From assembly GCA_002150815.3 (NCBI GenBank), contig NDFF03000024.1, positions 310,001 through 374,000 of the forward strand: a DNA stretch of 64,000 nucleotides, read 5' to 3'. The translations under genes and the position numbers were made by a program. Of the stretch, positions 1-11,507 are shown one piece after another. Source of the DNA: Grammothele lineata. Lineage: Eukaryota; Basidiomycota; Agaricomycetes; Polyporales; Polyporaceae. Each line of letters opens with the position of its first letter. Within the stretch, counting starts at the first letter, position 1. Below the pieces are notes generated by a model. That model was given only the letters and a program-made list of their open reading frames with translations. It ran no database searches and was not told where the DNA came from.

Positions 1-13
1 TCCCAACCTCCAA

Positions 14-1467
14 TCATCTGGGAACGAGCGCCTGCGCCAACGCGTCAAGGAAGACGTCGCTCCAGTCGACCTTGTTAACGACCGTCTTTTCACGGAGGAG
101 GATAAACACTTGGTGTAATAGTTCCGCGTCGCGCAGCTACAAGCACAATGCGCGTCTTCGTCAGCGGAGGGTTCGCAAATTCAAGACTCAAGGGGGACAG
201 ACTCACGCGGAAGGCATCGAAGGTGACGTCCAGCCTCGTCACGTACAAGTTCGCGCTGCGGACGGGGCTCCCGAACGTACGCGCGCAATCCCACGGGAAA
301 CTCGCCAAAGACGAGAGCAGCTGCCTACATCGTCATCATCAGCGTGCGCCCCCCAGAATCCGCGAGAACCAGCACTCACAACCCAACCGAACGCGGAGCA
401 ACGCGCTCAAACCCAAACGGCACGCGCACCCATCTGCACTCCCCCGCAACTAACGCGAAGCTCCCTCTGTCCTTCGCCCAATCGCGCCTCAGTTCTGCGT
501 CGATGGCCCCAAAGGCGTACACCCGCCCGTCGTGGTTGTCGACGTGCAGCCCACGCGCGCAGACGGCGAAGCAGAGCTCGTGCGTGTCGCCGGCGCGGAG
601 GGGGGAGGTGCGGTGTGCGGACATGTTGGCTTGTCCGGCTGCGATTTCTGCGCGGGCGGAGGGGTAGTAGGGGGGTGGGGATGGAGAGGAGCCGGCGGGG
701 GTTTCTTGGGAGGACGCGTACCGCGGCTCTTTGTGCGAGTCTCCATCGTCGTACGAGTGCTTGCCGTTGACTGCTAGGCCATTGGCGTCTCCGTTGGCCA
801 CTTCTTCAGCTTCCCCTTCCCCTTCCTCTCCTGTCCACACTTGCCCGTCGGCCATTCCGTCAACATCTTCCCGCATGCCCTCAACATCCGAAACCCCCAA
901 CGGCTTGTCCACCGGATCCTCCGTCAACCCCGCAAACTTGAGAGTTGTCCTGAACATATCCGCACGTATAACCTCCCCCGCAAGAAGGGTCGCGACGAGG
1001 TTCTCGCGAAGGCGCTGGATCCAATACGGGGTCTCCGTACTCCGCCTGACACGAATCCGCAGTTCGTCGAGAGTGACGTCCGCCCATGAGCCCGCGGTGT
1101 GGCGGAACAGTACGGGGAAGAACCAGAGTGCGAGGTCGAGGCGTGCCGCGGAGACGTCCCCTGTGGTGGATGTGTAGAGGACGTCGGAGAGCGAGAGTGT
1201 GCACCACCGTGGGTCGGAGGCACGCGGCAGGTGGAAGGTGATGCAAAGAGAGGCGGCGGAAAAGGAGAAGGCGTAGTTGGTGTTCATGTTGCGCCCGACA
1301 GTAGCTTCGTACTTGATCCCATTCGCACATCCGGAAGTAGGTACGAGAGAGGCGACGGTGAGCTGATGGCCTCGCACAGGCCGTCCGAGTACATACGACC
1401 AGAAGGCGAAGAAGGCAGAGAGGAGGATGCTGGAGGCGATCGCAAACGGGCTGTCTGGAACGTTCAT
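14..1467 (-). CDS. uncharacterised membrane-anchored protein, 442 aa, 3 exons
   Basis: Exons on the minus strand are 1467-380, 324-207 and 136-14. The two introns (55 and 70 nt) have GTGAGT donors and TAG acceptors, and joining them keeps one frame to a TGA at 14-16. The protein opens with a hydrophobic stretch (about residues 8-27) that looks like a signal anchor, followed by a region that alternates short hydrophobic segments, then an acidic and Pro/Ser-rich linker (about 190-270), then a second ordered block. I do not recognise the family; the N-terminal anchor plus beta-like segments is only loosely reminiscent of membrane-tethered lipid-transfer proteins, and I do not assign that function. 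It is transcribed divergently from the next gene. The last exon ends 13 nt from the window edge, so a further exon cannot be fully excluded. Confidence 0.6.
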
Positions 1468-2207
1468 GATAAAGAGCTGGGGAAGCGGACGACAGGTCGC
1501 GTCGAGGAGAAGAGGGACGATTAGAGAAGGTAGCTATGATGTAGTGTTGGAGGACTCGAGGCTGCGAGCGGACCGACATCGATCGAGGTGGGTACCCACT
1601 ACGTACTCTCCTGTGCCTGAACGTAACTGCGCACAGTTCAGCTATTCATTGAAAGGCCTGGGCTTGCGAAGGATTACAACAGGTCTCTAATGGCTTGGCA
1701 GTGGTGCGCCTGAGGTTGGTTGACGTTTGCAACAAGAGCCAGGGCCCAGCAGTCATGATGTCATCGTAGGAGAGATATCGTTTTTCATGAATTCAGCTTG
1801 GTTCGGCTGAAACCGATAGAGCACATCGGTAGGCGAAAGTTCCGCAGACGGGGCTCCGTGTTATGTGAGCCTTACAAGCCGTCGCCACAGAGAGGAGCTG
1901 AAGCAAGAGGCCGCTGGGAGCCGGGTGCAGACGTCATGGGAAAATCGCAAACAACGCGTCGGCCCCGAAGCGCTCACGCGCAAGAGCCAACAATCAATTG
2001 GAAGGGCCTTGACTCGGGAAAGGCCTCGTTGCCTTTGACCTTTCGGTCTCTGCACTGGCTGCGACGGGCCTTCTCGTTCGCTAGTCATTGTCTGTTCATA
2101 TACCCTCATCTCTCTCGTACTCGTCTACTCTCCTCTTTGCTTGTCTCATCGCTGTCCACGCCGCTCTCATCTACATATCGCTCTCCTCCAAGTGCAAATC
2201 TCTGCCG
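1468..2207. other. divergent intergenic/promoter region
   Basis: 740 nt between two divergently oriented starts. A TATA-like CATATACCC lies near 2096, followed by a pyrimidine-rich stretch typical of a 5' leader for the plus-strand gene. No coding signal is seen. Confidence 0.5.
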
Positions 2208-4153
2208 ATGCAGGGAACCAGACTACACAATGCTATGTTCTCCAATTTCGATCTGTGGCCTATGGTGCTCTCTGTGGCTCTCATTCTCGTCACGTCCATA
2301 ATGATTTACGTGAGTGGCACCTGCATTTCCATCTCTGCTGCGTATCTTTGGTTGACCTCCGTGATGCAGTACTCTGTATTGCTAGTCAAGTCTACCTACA
2401 ATTCTATACAGCAGATATTGGTCTCTGGATCTATTCCGCCACAGAAGGCTGTAGTCCCCTCGGATGATGACCTTGAGACGTGGGAGATAGTTGTATGGGA
2501 GGGTACAGGATCGCCGCGTTCGTATGGGGATCAGGTATGTCAAAATGCCACTCGCGTTCCCCTACAAGCGATCGATCTTCGCGCACACAGGTACAAGCTA
2601 CCCATGAGCCTATTATCCTACCTCGAGATGAAATTGCGCCTGAAGACGCGTCAGAGAACGAGTTCTTGCCTTCCATCCCCGCCCTATCCCTCGAGGCCAC
2701 TGAGCCACAAACGTCCGAACGCTCGTTTGACGCGGAACCTCTGCCTCTCGAGATTTCGCACTCAGAGACACATGATCAAGTTACGGATGCACCAAAGGAA
2801 ACGAAATTGTCGTCACCGGATAATGCATCCGAGGACGGCGTACCTATCGAAGAACCTCAGCAAGAAGCCAGGGAGAAAGTTGACGTCGATAACTCTTCCT
2901 CTGATACCGCCACTGGGGCTCATACCGAGCAGAGGTCAGAACCTGTGTCAGAAAACGACGCTAAGGCTCTGCCTCCCAGCTCGAACGCGGCACCAGAGCC
3001 ACAACCACCTGCGTTTATCTCCACTGCGCCCTTAACATCCGCCGAGCATGCCGTACTCGACCCCGCGCACGTACCCCCGGCGCCTGTCACCGACCTCACG
3101 CCCGACTCGCCCAACGTTGAGCCCTCCGGTTCCCCCGACACCCCTCCAAACAACTCAGAGTCCACCCCTCCTCCCTCTCCCCCCCACTCCCCATCCCACA
3201 ACTCGCGCTCACTCGGACGCACGACTTCAGACAGCTCAGTCGGGAGCGACAGCAGCGACGGCGGCGGCGGCGTGCCCTTCCTCATGCAGTCCGCGCTCCT
3301 CCTCAGCGCAGGGGCGGTGGGGCGCACGAGTCCGATGGTCCTCAGCCGCCTCGCGCTCGTCGGGGACCCGGATGCTGATGCGGACTGGATGGAGGTCAGC
3401 GCTGATGTTGGTAGTGCGGAGGTGCCGACGCCTCGCGCTGTGTCGCCTGAGTTTGGGCGTGAGCGTTCGAGGGATGTTCTGACGGAGGTAGAGCCAAAGC
3501 CAGAGGTTGAGGACGTGAGACCCGTCCAGCAACCTCGAGAGCCTGAGCCCGAGCCTGCGCCCGCGCAGGGTGGTCCAAGCGATGATCTCGCTATCTCGGG
3601 AGTGCTCCTCTCGCAGAGCGAGTACGCGCTTCCGATTCCATCTCCGCCTGCAGCATCTACAACCCCTCCTCCTGCCCATTCCGACCTCCCCACCCACGAT
3701 AACTCTACTGTTGCTGCTGTCTCTACCTCCGCCTCCGCCAAATCCACTTTATCCGCCCGCTCGCCATCCATACCCGCCCCCTTGGACCTCGTATCTCCTT
3801 CACACCCCTCGTCTTCACCCAGCGCGAGCGCGACGACGCCCCAAACCCAAGGCCGCAACTCGCCCCTCTCCGCGCGCGGCTCGCGCGTGCACACGCCCGA
3901 CCGCCCTGACTGGGCCGTCGCCCCTACGTCCTCCGGCTCGCACGTCGCGAGCGAGGAGGGCGAGACGAAGCCGACGCACCGAAGGCACAGCTACTCGCAC
4001 CCGGACTGGGCTGTTGCGCCTGAGCAGGATGATAGCTCCGCAGAAGCTGGGAGTGCTAGCGTTGATACTGGGGTGGGTGGGTCTGCAGGCGGGCTTGGTG
4101 GGGGGAGGGGGAAGGGGAAGAGACGGGCAAGGCGGGGTAGGCATTCGCGGTGA
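2208..4153 (+). CDS. membrane protein with long disordered tail and PDWAVAP repeats, 629 aa
   Basis: Exons 2208-2534 and 2591-4153; the 56 nt intron has a GTATGT donor and CACACAG acceptor. I start at the ATG at 2208; an in-frame ATG at 2238 is an alternative, because the reading frame upstream begins without ATG. Two adjacent hydrophobic segments (about residues 16-35 and 37-57) suggest a hairpin or two-pass membrane anchor. The remaining c. 500 residues are Ser/Pro/Glu-rich and probably disordered. Near the C-terminus the heptapeptide PDWAVAP occurs twice (residues 548-554 and 580-586), each after a basic/Ser-rich stretch, and the protein ends in a Gly/Arg/Lys-rich tail. I do not know the function. 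The repeated tryptophan motif looks like a short linear binding motif (inference). Confidence 0.7.
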
Positions 4154-5157
4154 GGGGAGAATGAGCTGGGTCCAGGTGGCCTGCGCGTTCGGTGTATAGT
4201 ACTAGTACTGGAGTGTGTACATACGATACAGTGTTGGTGTACTGTAAATGGTGTACATATGAGAGTGCATGCTGCGTTCGTCCATCGTTCGCGATCGTCG
4301 GCGTCGCGGTGGAGTGTCGCGCCACAATGAAAACAGACGCAAATAAACGCAGCTCGCTCCCAAAGCACGTGCACGCATGGACTTCCTTCGTCACCTTGAA
4401 CTCTGCAGTCGTCGTTCTCGCATCTCGCATCTCGACTTCTGCGTCACTCGACCTTCTACAGTTTTAGCATAAGATTCAGCCCATCCTGTTAGCAACCGTG
4501 ATACTGAGCAGCGTAATATACCGCTGCAGCACGCCCTGTTGGCTCAAATGATGCCGTCACGTTGCGTCTTCTAACTGAATAGCTTTCAGAGCTGCTATCA
4601 GTGCGTGACTCTCATGAGCCGCCTGACGTATCAGACAGAGCACTGTGAGCATACTTCTTTCCATTCTATCTCAACTCGTGTTCTCATGCGGGCATTTCCC
4701 CAGACCTCACTGTCAGAGTCGTCGGCTCTTTTCTACCGCACCGCCAAGTCGATACGCCTCGCACGAAAGCAATCGTACCACGACTCATGTCAGAGAGAAA
4801 CGCTCCGCGCCGGAAGACGGCCACCCGCTTCGGAACCGCTTCCCCAGTACCAGTCCATGCACAACCCCCCGGCCTGAGAGAAAGCCGCCCCATTCGCGTC
4901 GCGGGCGTTTTGCGCCCCCAACGGCGGGTCACTTGACGCCACAGGTGGCTTCGCGGTGCTTCTAACCAATCCACAGGTCCCATGAGTGCCTCCTCTGGGG
5001 GAGCGCAGGAGGGCCTCTCGTCACAGCGGCGGCTAAACGGTTCTAGGCTGGGGACATGTATAAATGCATTGAGAGGTCGACCGCCTCAGGGTGGAGAGAG
5101 GCTTCTTGGGACTCTCGACTCTCGATCCGTCTCCCTACCTCGGAAGCCGCAGCCAGC
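4154..5157. other. intergenic region, 3' end and promoter
   Basis: About 1 kb between two plus-strand genes. Apart from the TATA box near its right end I see no feature; short ORFs here are unsupported. Confidence 0.4.
5059..5064 (+). promoter_or_regulatory. TATA box of the MFS transporter gene
   Basis: TATAAA 94 nt before the proposed ATG at 5158, with a purine/pyrimidine-rich leader between; typical spacing for a fungal core promoter. Confidence 0.5.
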
Positions 5158-7660
5158 ATGATTTTCGGGATCCTCGGTGAGCGCGCCATTCTCTCCTTCC
5201 CCTTCACCGAGGGTTCGCTCACCGTAAGCCCATGCGTTCGCTGGCGTGGCCACAGACACGCGGGGGACGGACAACGTCCCAGGGACGGGCCTGCTCTCTG
5301 ACCAGGGGATCGTGCACGGACACGAAGTCACACTTGCGGAGGCGAAGGGGCTCAAGCGCGGCACGGGCAAGTACGCGCACGTCGTGCTCATCCCGCAGCC
5401 GTCCGACGACCCGCGCGACCCGCTCAACTGGCCGCGCTGGCGCAAGGAGGCGTGCTTCTGGACGCTGTACGTCGCGTTTTTCATCCATCTCCTAGTAGTC
5501 GTGAAGAGATGAGGCGGCGCTGATGCAGTCGTTTGGGACAGTGCGTTCGCGGCGAGCCTCGACGGAGCGCTGTCGCCGATGGTCGGCCCCGGCTACGTCC
5601 TCCTCGCGCAGCAGTTTGGCGTGTCGGTCGACGAGGTCACCTCTACCTTTGGCGCGATCCTATTGGGTCTCGGAACTTTCATGTATGCTTCATATCCGCT
5701 CGGACAGCGGTATCAGACGGCTGAGAATGGTCTCTCAGGCTCTGTCAGAACGCGCTCGCTGTGAAGTTCGGCCATCGGATCGTCTACTTAGCATCCGTGT
5801 TCTTGGTGGGTCTATTTTTGAGCACTCGCCGAGAGTGTACGCTACAACCGCCGCACCATTTCAGATGTTCATATCGTGCATCTGGTGCGCGGCAAGCCCA
5901 AATCTGATTTCCATCCGCGCCTCGCGCGTGTTCCAAGGGTTCGGTATGTCCGCACTGCAGAGGTAAGCCGAGCGCCTCTCCATCCGTGATCGTAACCACT
6001 CACATTTTGTTGATCCCCGTCAGTTTGGTCGCGTCAACACTCGAACAAATATACTGGTCAGGATTGATCCGCACCGTCTACCGCCTCTCCGCTGACGGAT
6101 AACCACTGCACAGCATCCACGAGCGGGGATCACGAACCGTCATCTGGAGTTTCGCCATCATGGCCGGCATCACGCTGTGCGTCGCTTCTCCGCCCTATTG
6201 GTGGGGCATGCGGTCCGCACCGCGCTGACGACCGTCTCTGGGGACCCACAGAGGGCCGTTGATATGTAGTTACGTGATCCAGAACCTCTCGTGGGAGTTC
6301 GGGTTCTGGTTCGTCAGCATCCCGCTGGGGCTCAACACACTGATGGTCTTCTTTTTCGTCCCTGAGGTAGGTGTCGGCTTTGCCACATTGGAGTTGTTGG
6401 TTCATTCTTAGAGTAATATTCTTAACAGACCACCTTCGATCGCGAAGAAGCTCTCAGAAGAGCGCAGAAGCCAGATAGCGACAAGAGCAGTCTAGAGAAG
6501 TCCGCTTCGGACGAGGACGTTGAGAGCATTGAACAATCCCCTTATCCCCCGCCGCCTACGTACATCCAGAGCCTGAGGGTCTGGAACGGCACTTTCACCG
6601 ACGAAAGCCTGTTCAAGCTCGTCCTCCGTCCTATCCCCTTCTTGCTGTCGCCCGTCGTACGTACCCATAACTTTTCCATTGTTACGTGTGGGCCCTGACG
6701 CGAAGGGTGCACAGACTTGGTTCCTATTCCTGACTCAAGGACTGCAGACGGTGTGGCTGAGTGAGTACTTCCATTTTCGCGGTCTGAACACTCCTGAAAC
6801 TGATCGTCTGCAGGTCTCGTTCCCCTCTGTTCGTCCACAATTTTCACGATTGAATACAACTTCAACGCCTCACAAATTGTGCGTTCCCTTAGAGCCTCCA
6901 CACATGCCCTCATCTTATAGTTTACTCACACGATCTTTCTTTTCAGGGTCTAACGAACCTTGGTGGCATCGTGGGCATTCTGCTCGCCATGCTCGTCACG
7001 GGCCCGCTCAGCGATTGGGGAGTGGTCTGGATCTCTCGTCGCAATCGCGGCGTGTACGAGCCTGAGTTCCGGCTTGTCTTTATGATTTCCATGCTCTTCG
7101 GTGTCTTCGGATACGTTGGCTGGGCCGTTGGCAGCGCGAACGGCATGCCTTGGATCGGGGCCGTCTCATGCATCGCGTACGTCCGACCCTGCCTTATTGA
7201 GTTCCTCCTTTCTCGCTCCTGTGGCTCACACGTGCGTCCTGCAGAATGCTCAACTTCAGCATGGTCGTCTCCGGCTCCGCCTCGGTCACATACCTCCTTG
7301 ACGTGCACCGCGCGAACGCGCTCCACATCTTCGCGCTGAGCAACTTCGGGAAGAACATGGTCCTCTACGCCAGCACCTTCTTCGCGAACGGCCTCGTCCT
7401 CTCGCGCGGACCGAAGGTTGCGCTTCTTGTACTTGGCGGCTGTCAGGCTGTGTGTTGGCTCGCCAGCGTGCCCATGTACGTGCTCGGAAAGCGCGTGCGC
7501 GCGTTTGTAAGTCTCCGCAATATCGTCTGGGCCGAGGGAGGGGCCGCTGACCAGTTTTGCATGTTGATGTCATACGTAGATCGCGCGCCACCCCGAACTT
7601 TTCAAGGGCGACCTTCCCACGTGGAATCCAGTTCAACGGGGAGATGCAGCAACTAAGTGA
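5158..7660 (+). CDS. major facilitator superfamily transporter, 552 aa, 14 exons
   Basis: Exons: 5158-5176, 5256-5466, 5542-5682, 5739-5805, 5865-5962, 6024-6056, 6114-6176, 6252-6366, 6429-6656, 6715-6760, 6814-6878, 6947-7176, 7245-7506, 7580-7660. All junctions are GT-AG and the frame is continuous. The hydrophilic N-terminus contains DPLNWPRWRK, a signature of fungal drug:H+ antiporter-like (DHA1) MFS proteins just before TM1. About twelve membrane segments follow, with PLGLNTLMVFFFVPET at the end of TM6 and a c. 60-residue central loop with acidic Ser-rich sequence. The C-terminal half has the second six-TM bundle. It probably sits in the plasma membrane and exports or imports a small molecule; the substrate cannot be read from sequence. 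The 19-nt first exon and the 33-nt sixth exon are the least certain parts. Confidence 0.85.
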
Positions 7661-8023
7661 CCGCGAGGAAGTGAATGAGGGATACTCCACCTCTCGGGAA
7701 CCCCTTTGGGGTCATGATGAAGCAGTCTGAATTGTATCATACGATCTTGGATAGTGTTTTGACTCTAAATCACATACATGCGGGGATGTGAATGCCACTA
7801 CGCATGCGACAATTCATAGTTCTGAGTCTAGTAGTGGTGGCGCTTAGTGTCTATTCGTGAGAATATCACTCCAATCGGGTAAGGGGCCCTGGGGAAAGGG
7901 CGGACGCCTCATTGCAGGCTCCTCGGAGTTTGCACACCGCTTTCGCCCGAGACTTGACCACGGCTCTTCCACACGCGCGGCGCTCGTCTCTCCTACCATC
8001 TATCTCAATTACCTTCACATACG
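7661..8023. other. intergenic region before HET gene
   Basis: 363 nt between two plus-strand genes. No TATA box or other clear element is seen; the last 60 nt are pyrimidine-rich. Confidence 0.4.
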
Positions 8024-9985
8024 ATGCGTCTTCTCAATGCTAGAACGGGGCTTTTTGAATGGAAGGATGACCCGCAACAAATTCAATACGCCATCCTCTC
8101 GCACGTATGGTCTCGCGAACCTGGGAGAGAACAGTCGTACCAAGACGTCCTCACAGTCCAAGATCAGGTCCATGGAGAACGGAAGCATACACCCTCCATC
8201 CCGGAGAATGAAGTTCTTTTGCGGCTCTCTCCAAAGGTCCAGAACGCATGCGCGCAAGCGCAGAAGGATGACCTGGAGCTAGTTTGGGTAGACTCGTGCT
8301 GCATCGACAAGTCTAGCAGCGCGGAGCTCTCCGAGGCAATCAACTCTATGTATCTCTGGTATAGGGCCGCGACTATCTGCTATGCCTTTCTACACGATGT
8401 CAGCTCCAAGGAGGATCCACGCGGCGATGGGTCAAGTTTCCGTCAGAGTGTATGGTTTACACGAGGTTGGACCCTGCAGGAACTCATTGCTCCCCAGAAC
8501 GTCGCATTCTTTGCATCCGATTGGGAGTACATAGGTGGGAAGCATGGCTTAGCGAAAGTCATAGGAGATATCACGGGTATTTCCACAGCTGTCCTTCTAG
8601 GCGAACGTTCCCCCAGCTCCGCCAGTGTTGCGCAAAGGATGTTTTGGGCTTCGAGGAGGGTAACGACGCGCAAAGAAGATGAAGCGTACTGCCTCATGGG
8701 ACTATTCGGTGTCCACATATCAACCATATACGGCGAGGGCAGCAATGCATTCCTCCGTCTGCAAGAAGAAATCTTAAGGCTTATTCCAGATCAAAGTATT
8801 TTCGTCTGGCATACGTGGAGTCCGGCGACACACGAAGACTCCAATTGCGCACTACTGGCCACCAGTCCTTCTGCATTCACTCGCTACTCAGCAAATGTTG
8901 TAGTACTTTCCACAGCACAACTATCACACACTTTAGTCACTTACGGTGCCACGAGGCGTAAACACTTTTGGAATTCGAACATTGTCCCCACTACCCCTCT
9001 TCCTTCGTACACTGTGACTCCCGCCGGAATCCGCTCCATCCTACCATATATCAAGATCTTTCACAATGTCTACATTATCCCTCTCGCATGTCAAGATCCT
9101 GACACCCAAGATTTGATTGGGTTGGTGCTTACTAGAATGGACTCACCCCATACACAAGGCGCATGCATTCCCACCTACGTCACTATGTCGTTCCGACTTG
9201 ACCGCATAAGCCGAAAACTCATGCGCATGCATTGGCCCCCAGAGCGCCGACCCCTTATTCCTATATGGAGATTCCGAACCAGGCAGGGACCCAACGCGGA
9301 ACCGCGGCTCGTTCACATCTCCAGAACCGATCTGACGCGTATAGGTGTCACAAAGTTTGGCATATCCGAGTTCTATATTGCCCATAGCCCAACAGTAGCT
9401 AAATCACTACTCAATCTGCCTGAGAAGTCTTCGGCTCACTCTTCGGAAGAATTGGATTGTGCTCAGCATTCGATGCGACTTGGAGTACATGCCCGCAAGG
9501 CCAAAATTTCCCTGATCTCACATACCTTGGACGGGCTCGCACGGGATGGTTACAAGTCGATTTGGAGGGCGCCGAACACCGATGAAGAGCTCGCGACACT
9601 CACAGTATGGCACAAAGATGCCGGTCCTAATCGTGCCAGACTAGTCATGAAATGGTTCATCGGGCCTCACCGCACACTTGACGTCAGCGCGGAGTATACC
9701 AGCGAGACCAGCGAGTTGAATACGCAGACTAACCAGGAGCCTTCGACGATGGGAGATGGGGAAAGGGTGCCGTCAGCAGACTCGAGCTCCACGGACCTTG
9801 ACATGCAGCTGGTATGGGATCTCCCGGTAGCGACAGACCCGCTCACGCGGGAGATGCTATTCACGCTGCCGCCAGATATTGTGAACAGAGGACGTACCAC
9901 AAAGATGCGTGTTACTATACGACGGGAAAGCATAGGATCGCGGGACTATCCGGCGTCGTTCTCGCTCTCCGTTAGTATCCAGTAG
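8024..9985 (+). CDS. HET-domain (heterokaryon incompatibility-like) protein, 653 aa
   Basis: Single-exon gene starting with an ATG at 8024. The start (MRLLNARTGLFEW) and the blocks YAILSHVW (22-29), VWVDSCCIDKSSSAELSEAI, MYLWYRAATICYAFLHDV and RGWTLQELIAP are the hallmark motifs of the HET domain as found in Basidiomycota. The downstream c. 450 residues have no recognised repeat or NACHT domain. HET proteins mediate non-self recognition and programmed cell death after fusion of unlike hyphae in ascomycetes (family knowledge); in basidiomycetes they form large families of mostly unknown role. The gene stands alone with no NLR or prion-type partner nearby. Confidence 0.9.
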   Translation: MRLLNARTGLFEWKDDPQQIQYAILSHVWSREPGREQSYQDVLTVQDQVHGERKHTPSIPENEVLLRLSPKVQNACAQAQKDDLELVWVDSCCIDKSSSAELSEAINSMYLWYRAATICYAFLHDVSSKEDPRGDGSSFRQSVWFTRGWTLQELIAPQNVAFFASDWEYIGGKHGLAKVIGDITGISTAVLLGERSPSSASVAQRMFWASRRVTTRKEDEAYCLMGLFGVHISTIYGEGSNAFLRLQEEILRLIPDQSIFVWHTWSPATHEDSNCALLATSPSAFTRYSANVVVLSTAQLSHTLVTYGATRRKHFWNSNIVPTTPLPSYTVTPAGIRSILPYIKIFHNVYIIPLACQDPDTQDLIGLVLTRMDSPHTQGACIPTYVTMSFRLDRISRKLMRMHWPPERRPLIPIWRFRTRQGPNAEPRLVHISRTDLTRIGVTKFGISEFYIAHSPTVAKSLLNLPEKSSAHSSEELDCAQHSMRLGVHARKAKISLISHTLDGLARDGYKSIWRAPNTDEELATLTVWHKDAGPNRARLVMKWFIGPHRTLDVSAEYTSETSELNTQTNQEPSTMGDGERVPSADSSSTDLDMQLVWDLPVATDPLTREMLFTLPPDIVNRGRTTKMRVTIRRESIGSRDYPASFSLSVSIQ

Positions 9986-11224
9986 GGGAGTCGTACATAC
10001 AACACGCGTACCAAGTCAGTCTCAGATAGAACGCAGCGTTGACTACACACTGACCGAAATGTACTTGTGACTCTCGGAACGTTCCTGAGAATTTGGCGGG
10101 CCCAAGCTCCTCTACTTAGTACTACCCTCTCTCGCATTCGTGAGATACTAAAACACTTAAAGCCGGCGGGATGGTACGAACGGGCGCGATGTCCTCTACA
10201 CATATGGCAGCCGGGCTGACGAGCCGAACGAATACCGGGAAGATTCGCAGAGCGTGTCTGGGGCACACAGGTGCTACGCACCCATGGTCCGTGATCGAGA
10301 TCAACGACCGCGCGACCAACGTACTGATCAGTACCGACCGCTCGTCGTGACCGCCGGCAAGGTGCGTGCTTGCATACACGCCGGCGAGGCAACCTACAAG
10401 CCTGGGCAAGGCGGTAAGTCCGCCGATCGTCAGCGTCACCGCGCGACGCATGCACAGGGGCATCGCGGTCTGAACCCTCGCCACACTCCAACGCATCCCG
10501 CCGACCAGGCAGCCGGCCGTGGAGATCGGACGAGTCACGACAATCCGCGGCCGGACGACCGCGGTAGCCGACAAGTGCTCAGGCTAGCACCAACGTTATG
10601 TAAGTTAAAATGTATGCAGCCACACGCAACGACAGCTGGGTGGTTGACACTGATGCACGAGATGATCGCTGAATGAGCGGCCTGCGCCACGGTGATGCTG
10701 CAGGGGACGTACCGGGGTTATTAGGTACTTATCGCCGTACGCCTGTGCTTGTTTGCCGTAAGGATTGTATTGCGCCCGGCTCCTAGGGAGTGGCAGGCTG
10801 TCGTCTTGACACTCGGCTTGGAGCGAGGACGAACGTGCACGAGGTCGACGGCGCCAAGACACAGCGTCGGACGGGCGGACGGACGGCAGCGGGGCACAAC
10901 GTGTGGAGATGAAAGCGAGGAAGACGAAGAAGACGGAGGAGTTCCGGATTTCATTGGCCAGAGAGCAGAAGACGAGAACGGGAGAATGGCAGAACAAGAG
11001 AACGAGAGAACGAGGAATACAGTAGGGGTCTGAACGTTATCGTGGTGCGGCTATTAACAAAGAGGACGTTGAACGGACAGGAGGATGAGATGAAACGAAG
11101 CGAGGCGGGATGAGAGGAGATGGAGGGAGGTGGAACAGAGCGCGGACGATGGATAGAAGTACGAAGCACCACGGCGCTCCTCGCGATTGTGATTATGGTT
11201 GTGATTATGGAAACAGAAGAGCAC

Positions 11225-11257
11225 GAACGGACGGACGGACGGACGAACGGACAGACA
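11225..11257. repeat. GGAC/GAAC tetranucleotide repeat
   Basis: A run of ACGG units interrupted by single substitutions within the purine-rich tract. Confidence 0.7.
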
Positions 11258-11478
11258 GGAGGAGCAGAGAAGAGAAGAGCACAGACGAAGAATAAGCGTA
11301 AGATTGGAAACGAGTATACACTATGCAGGACAGACGAGTCGCGAGTCAGAGGGAGAAAGAGATCGAGAACCAGATGCGTTCGGAATCAGAAACAGGACGA
11401 GAACGAGGCAAACGAACGAACGAAGCAAACGAGCGAGTGGGGCGAAACGAAACGGGATACGAGAGGAAAGCGACAGAG

Positions 11479-11507
11479 ATCCAACATCCAACATCCAACA
11501 TCCAACA
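11479..11507. repeat. ATCCAAC heptamer tandem repeat
   Basis: Four consecutive copies of ATCCAAC. Confidence 0.8.
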
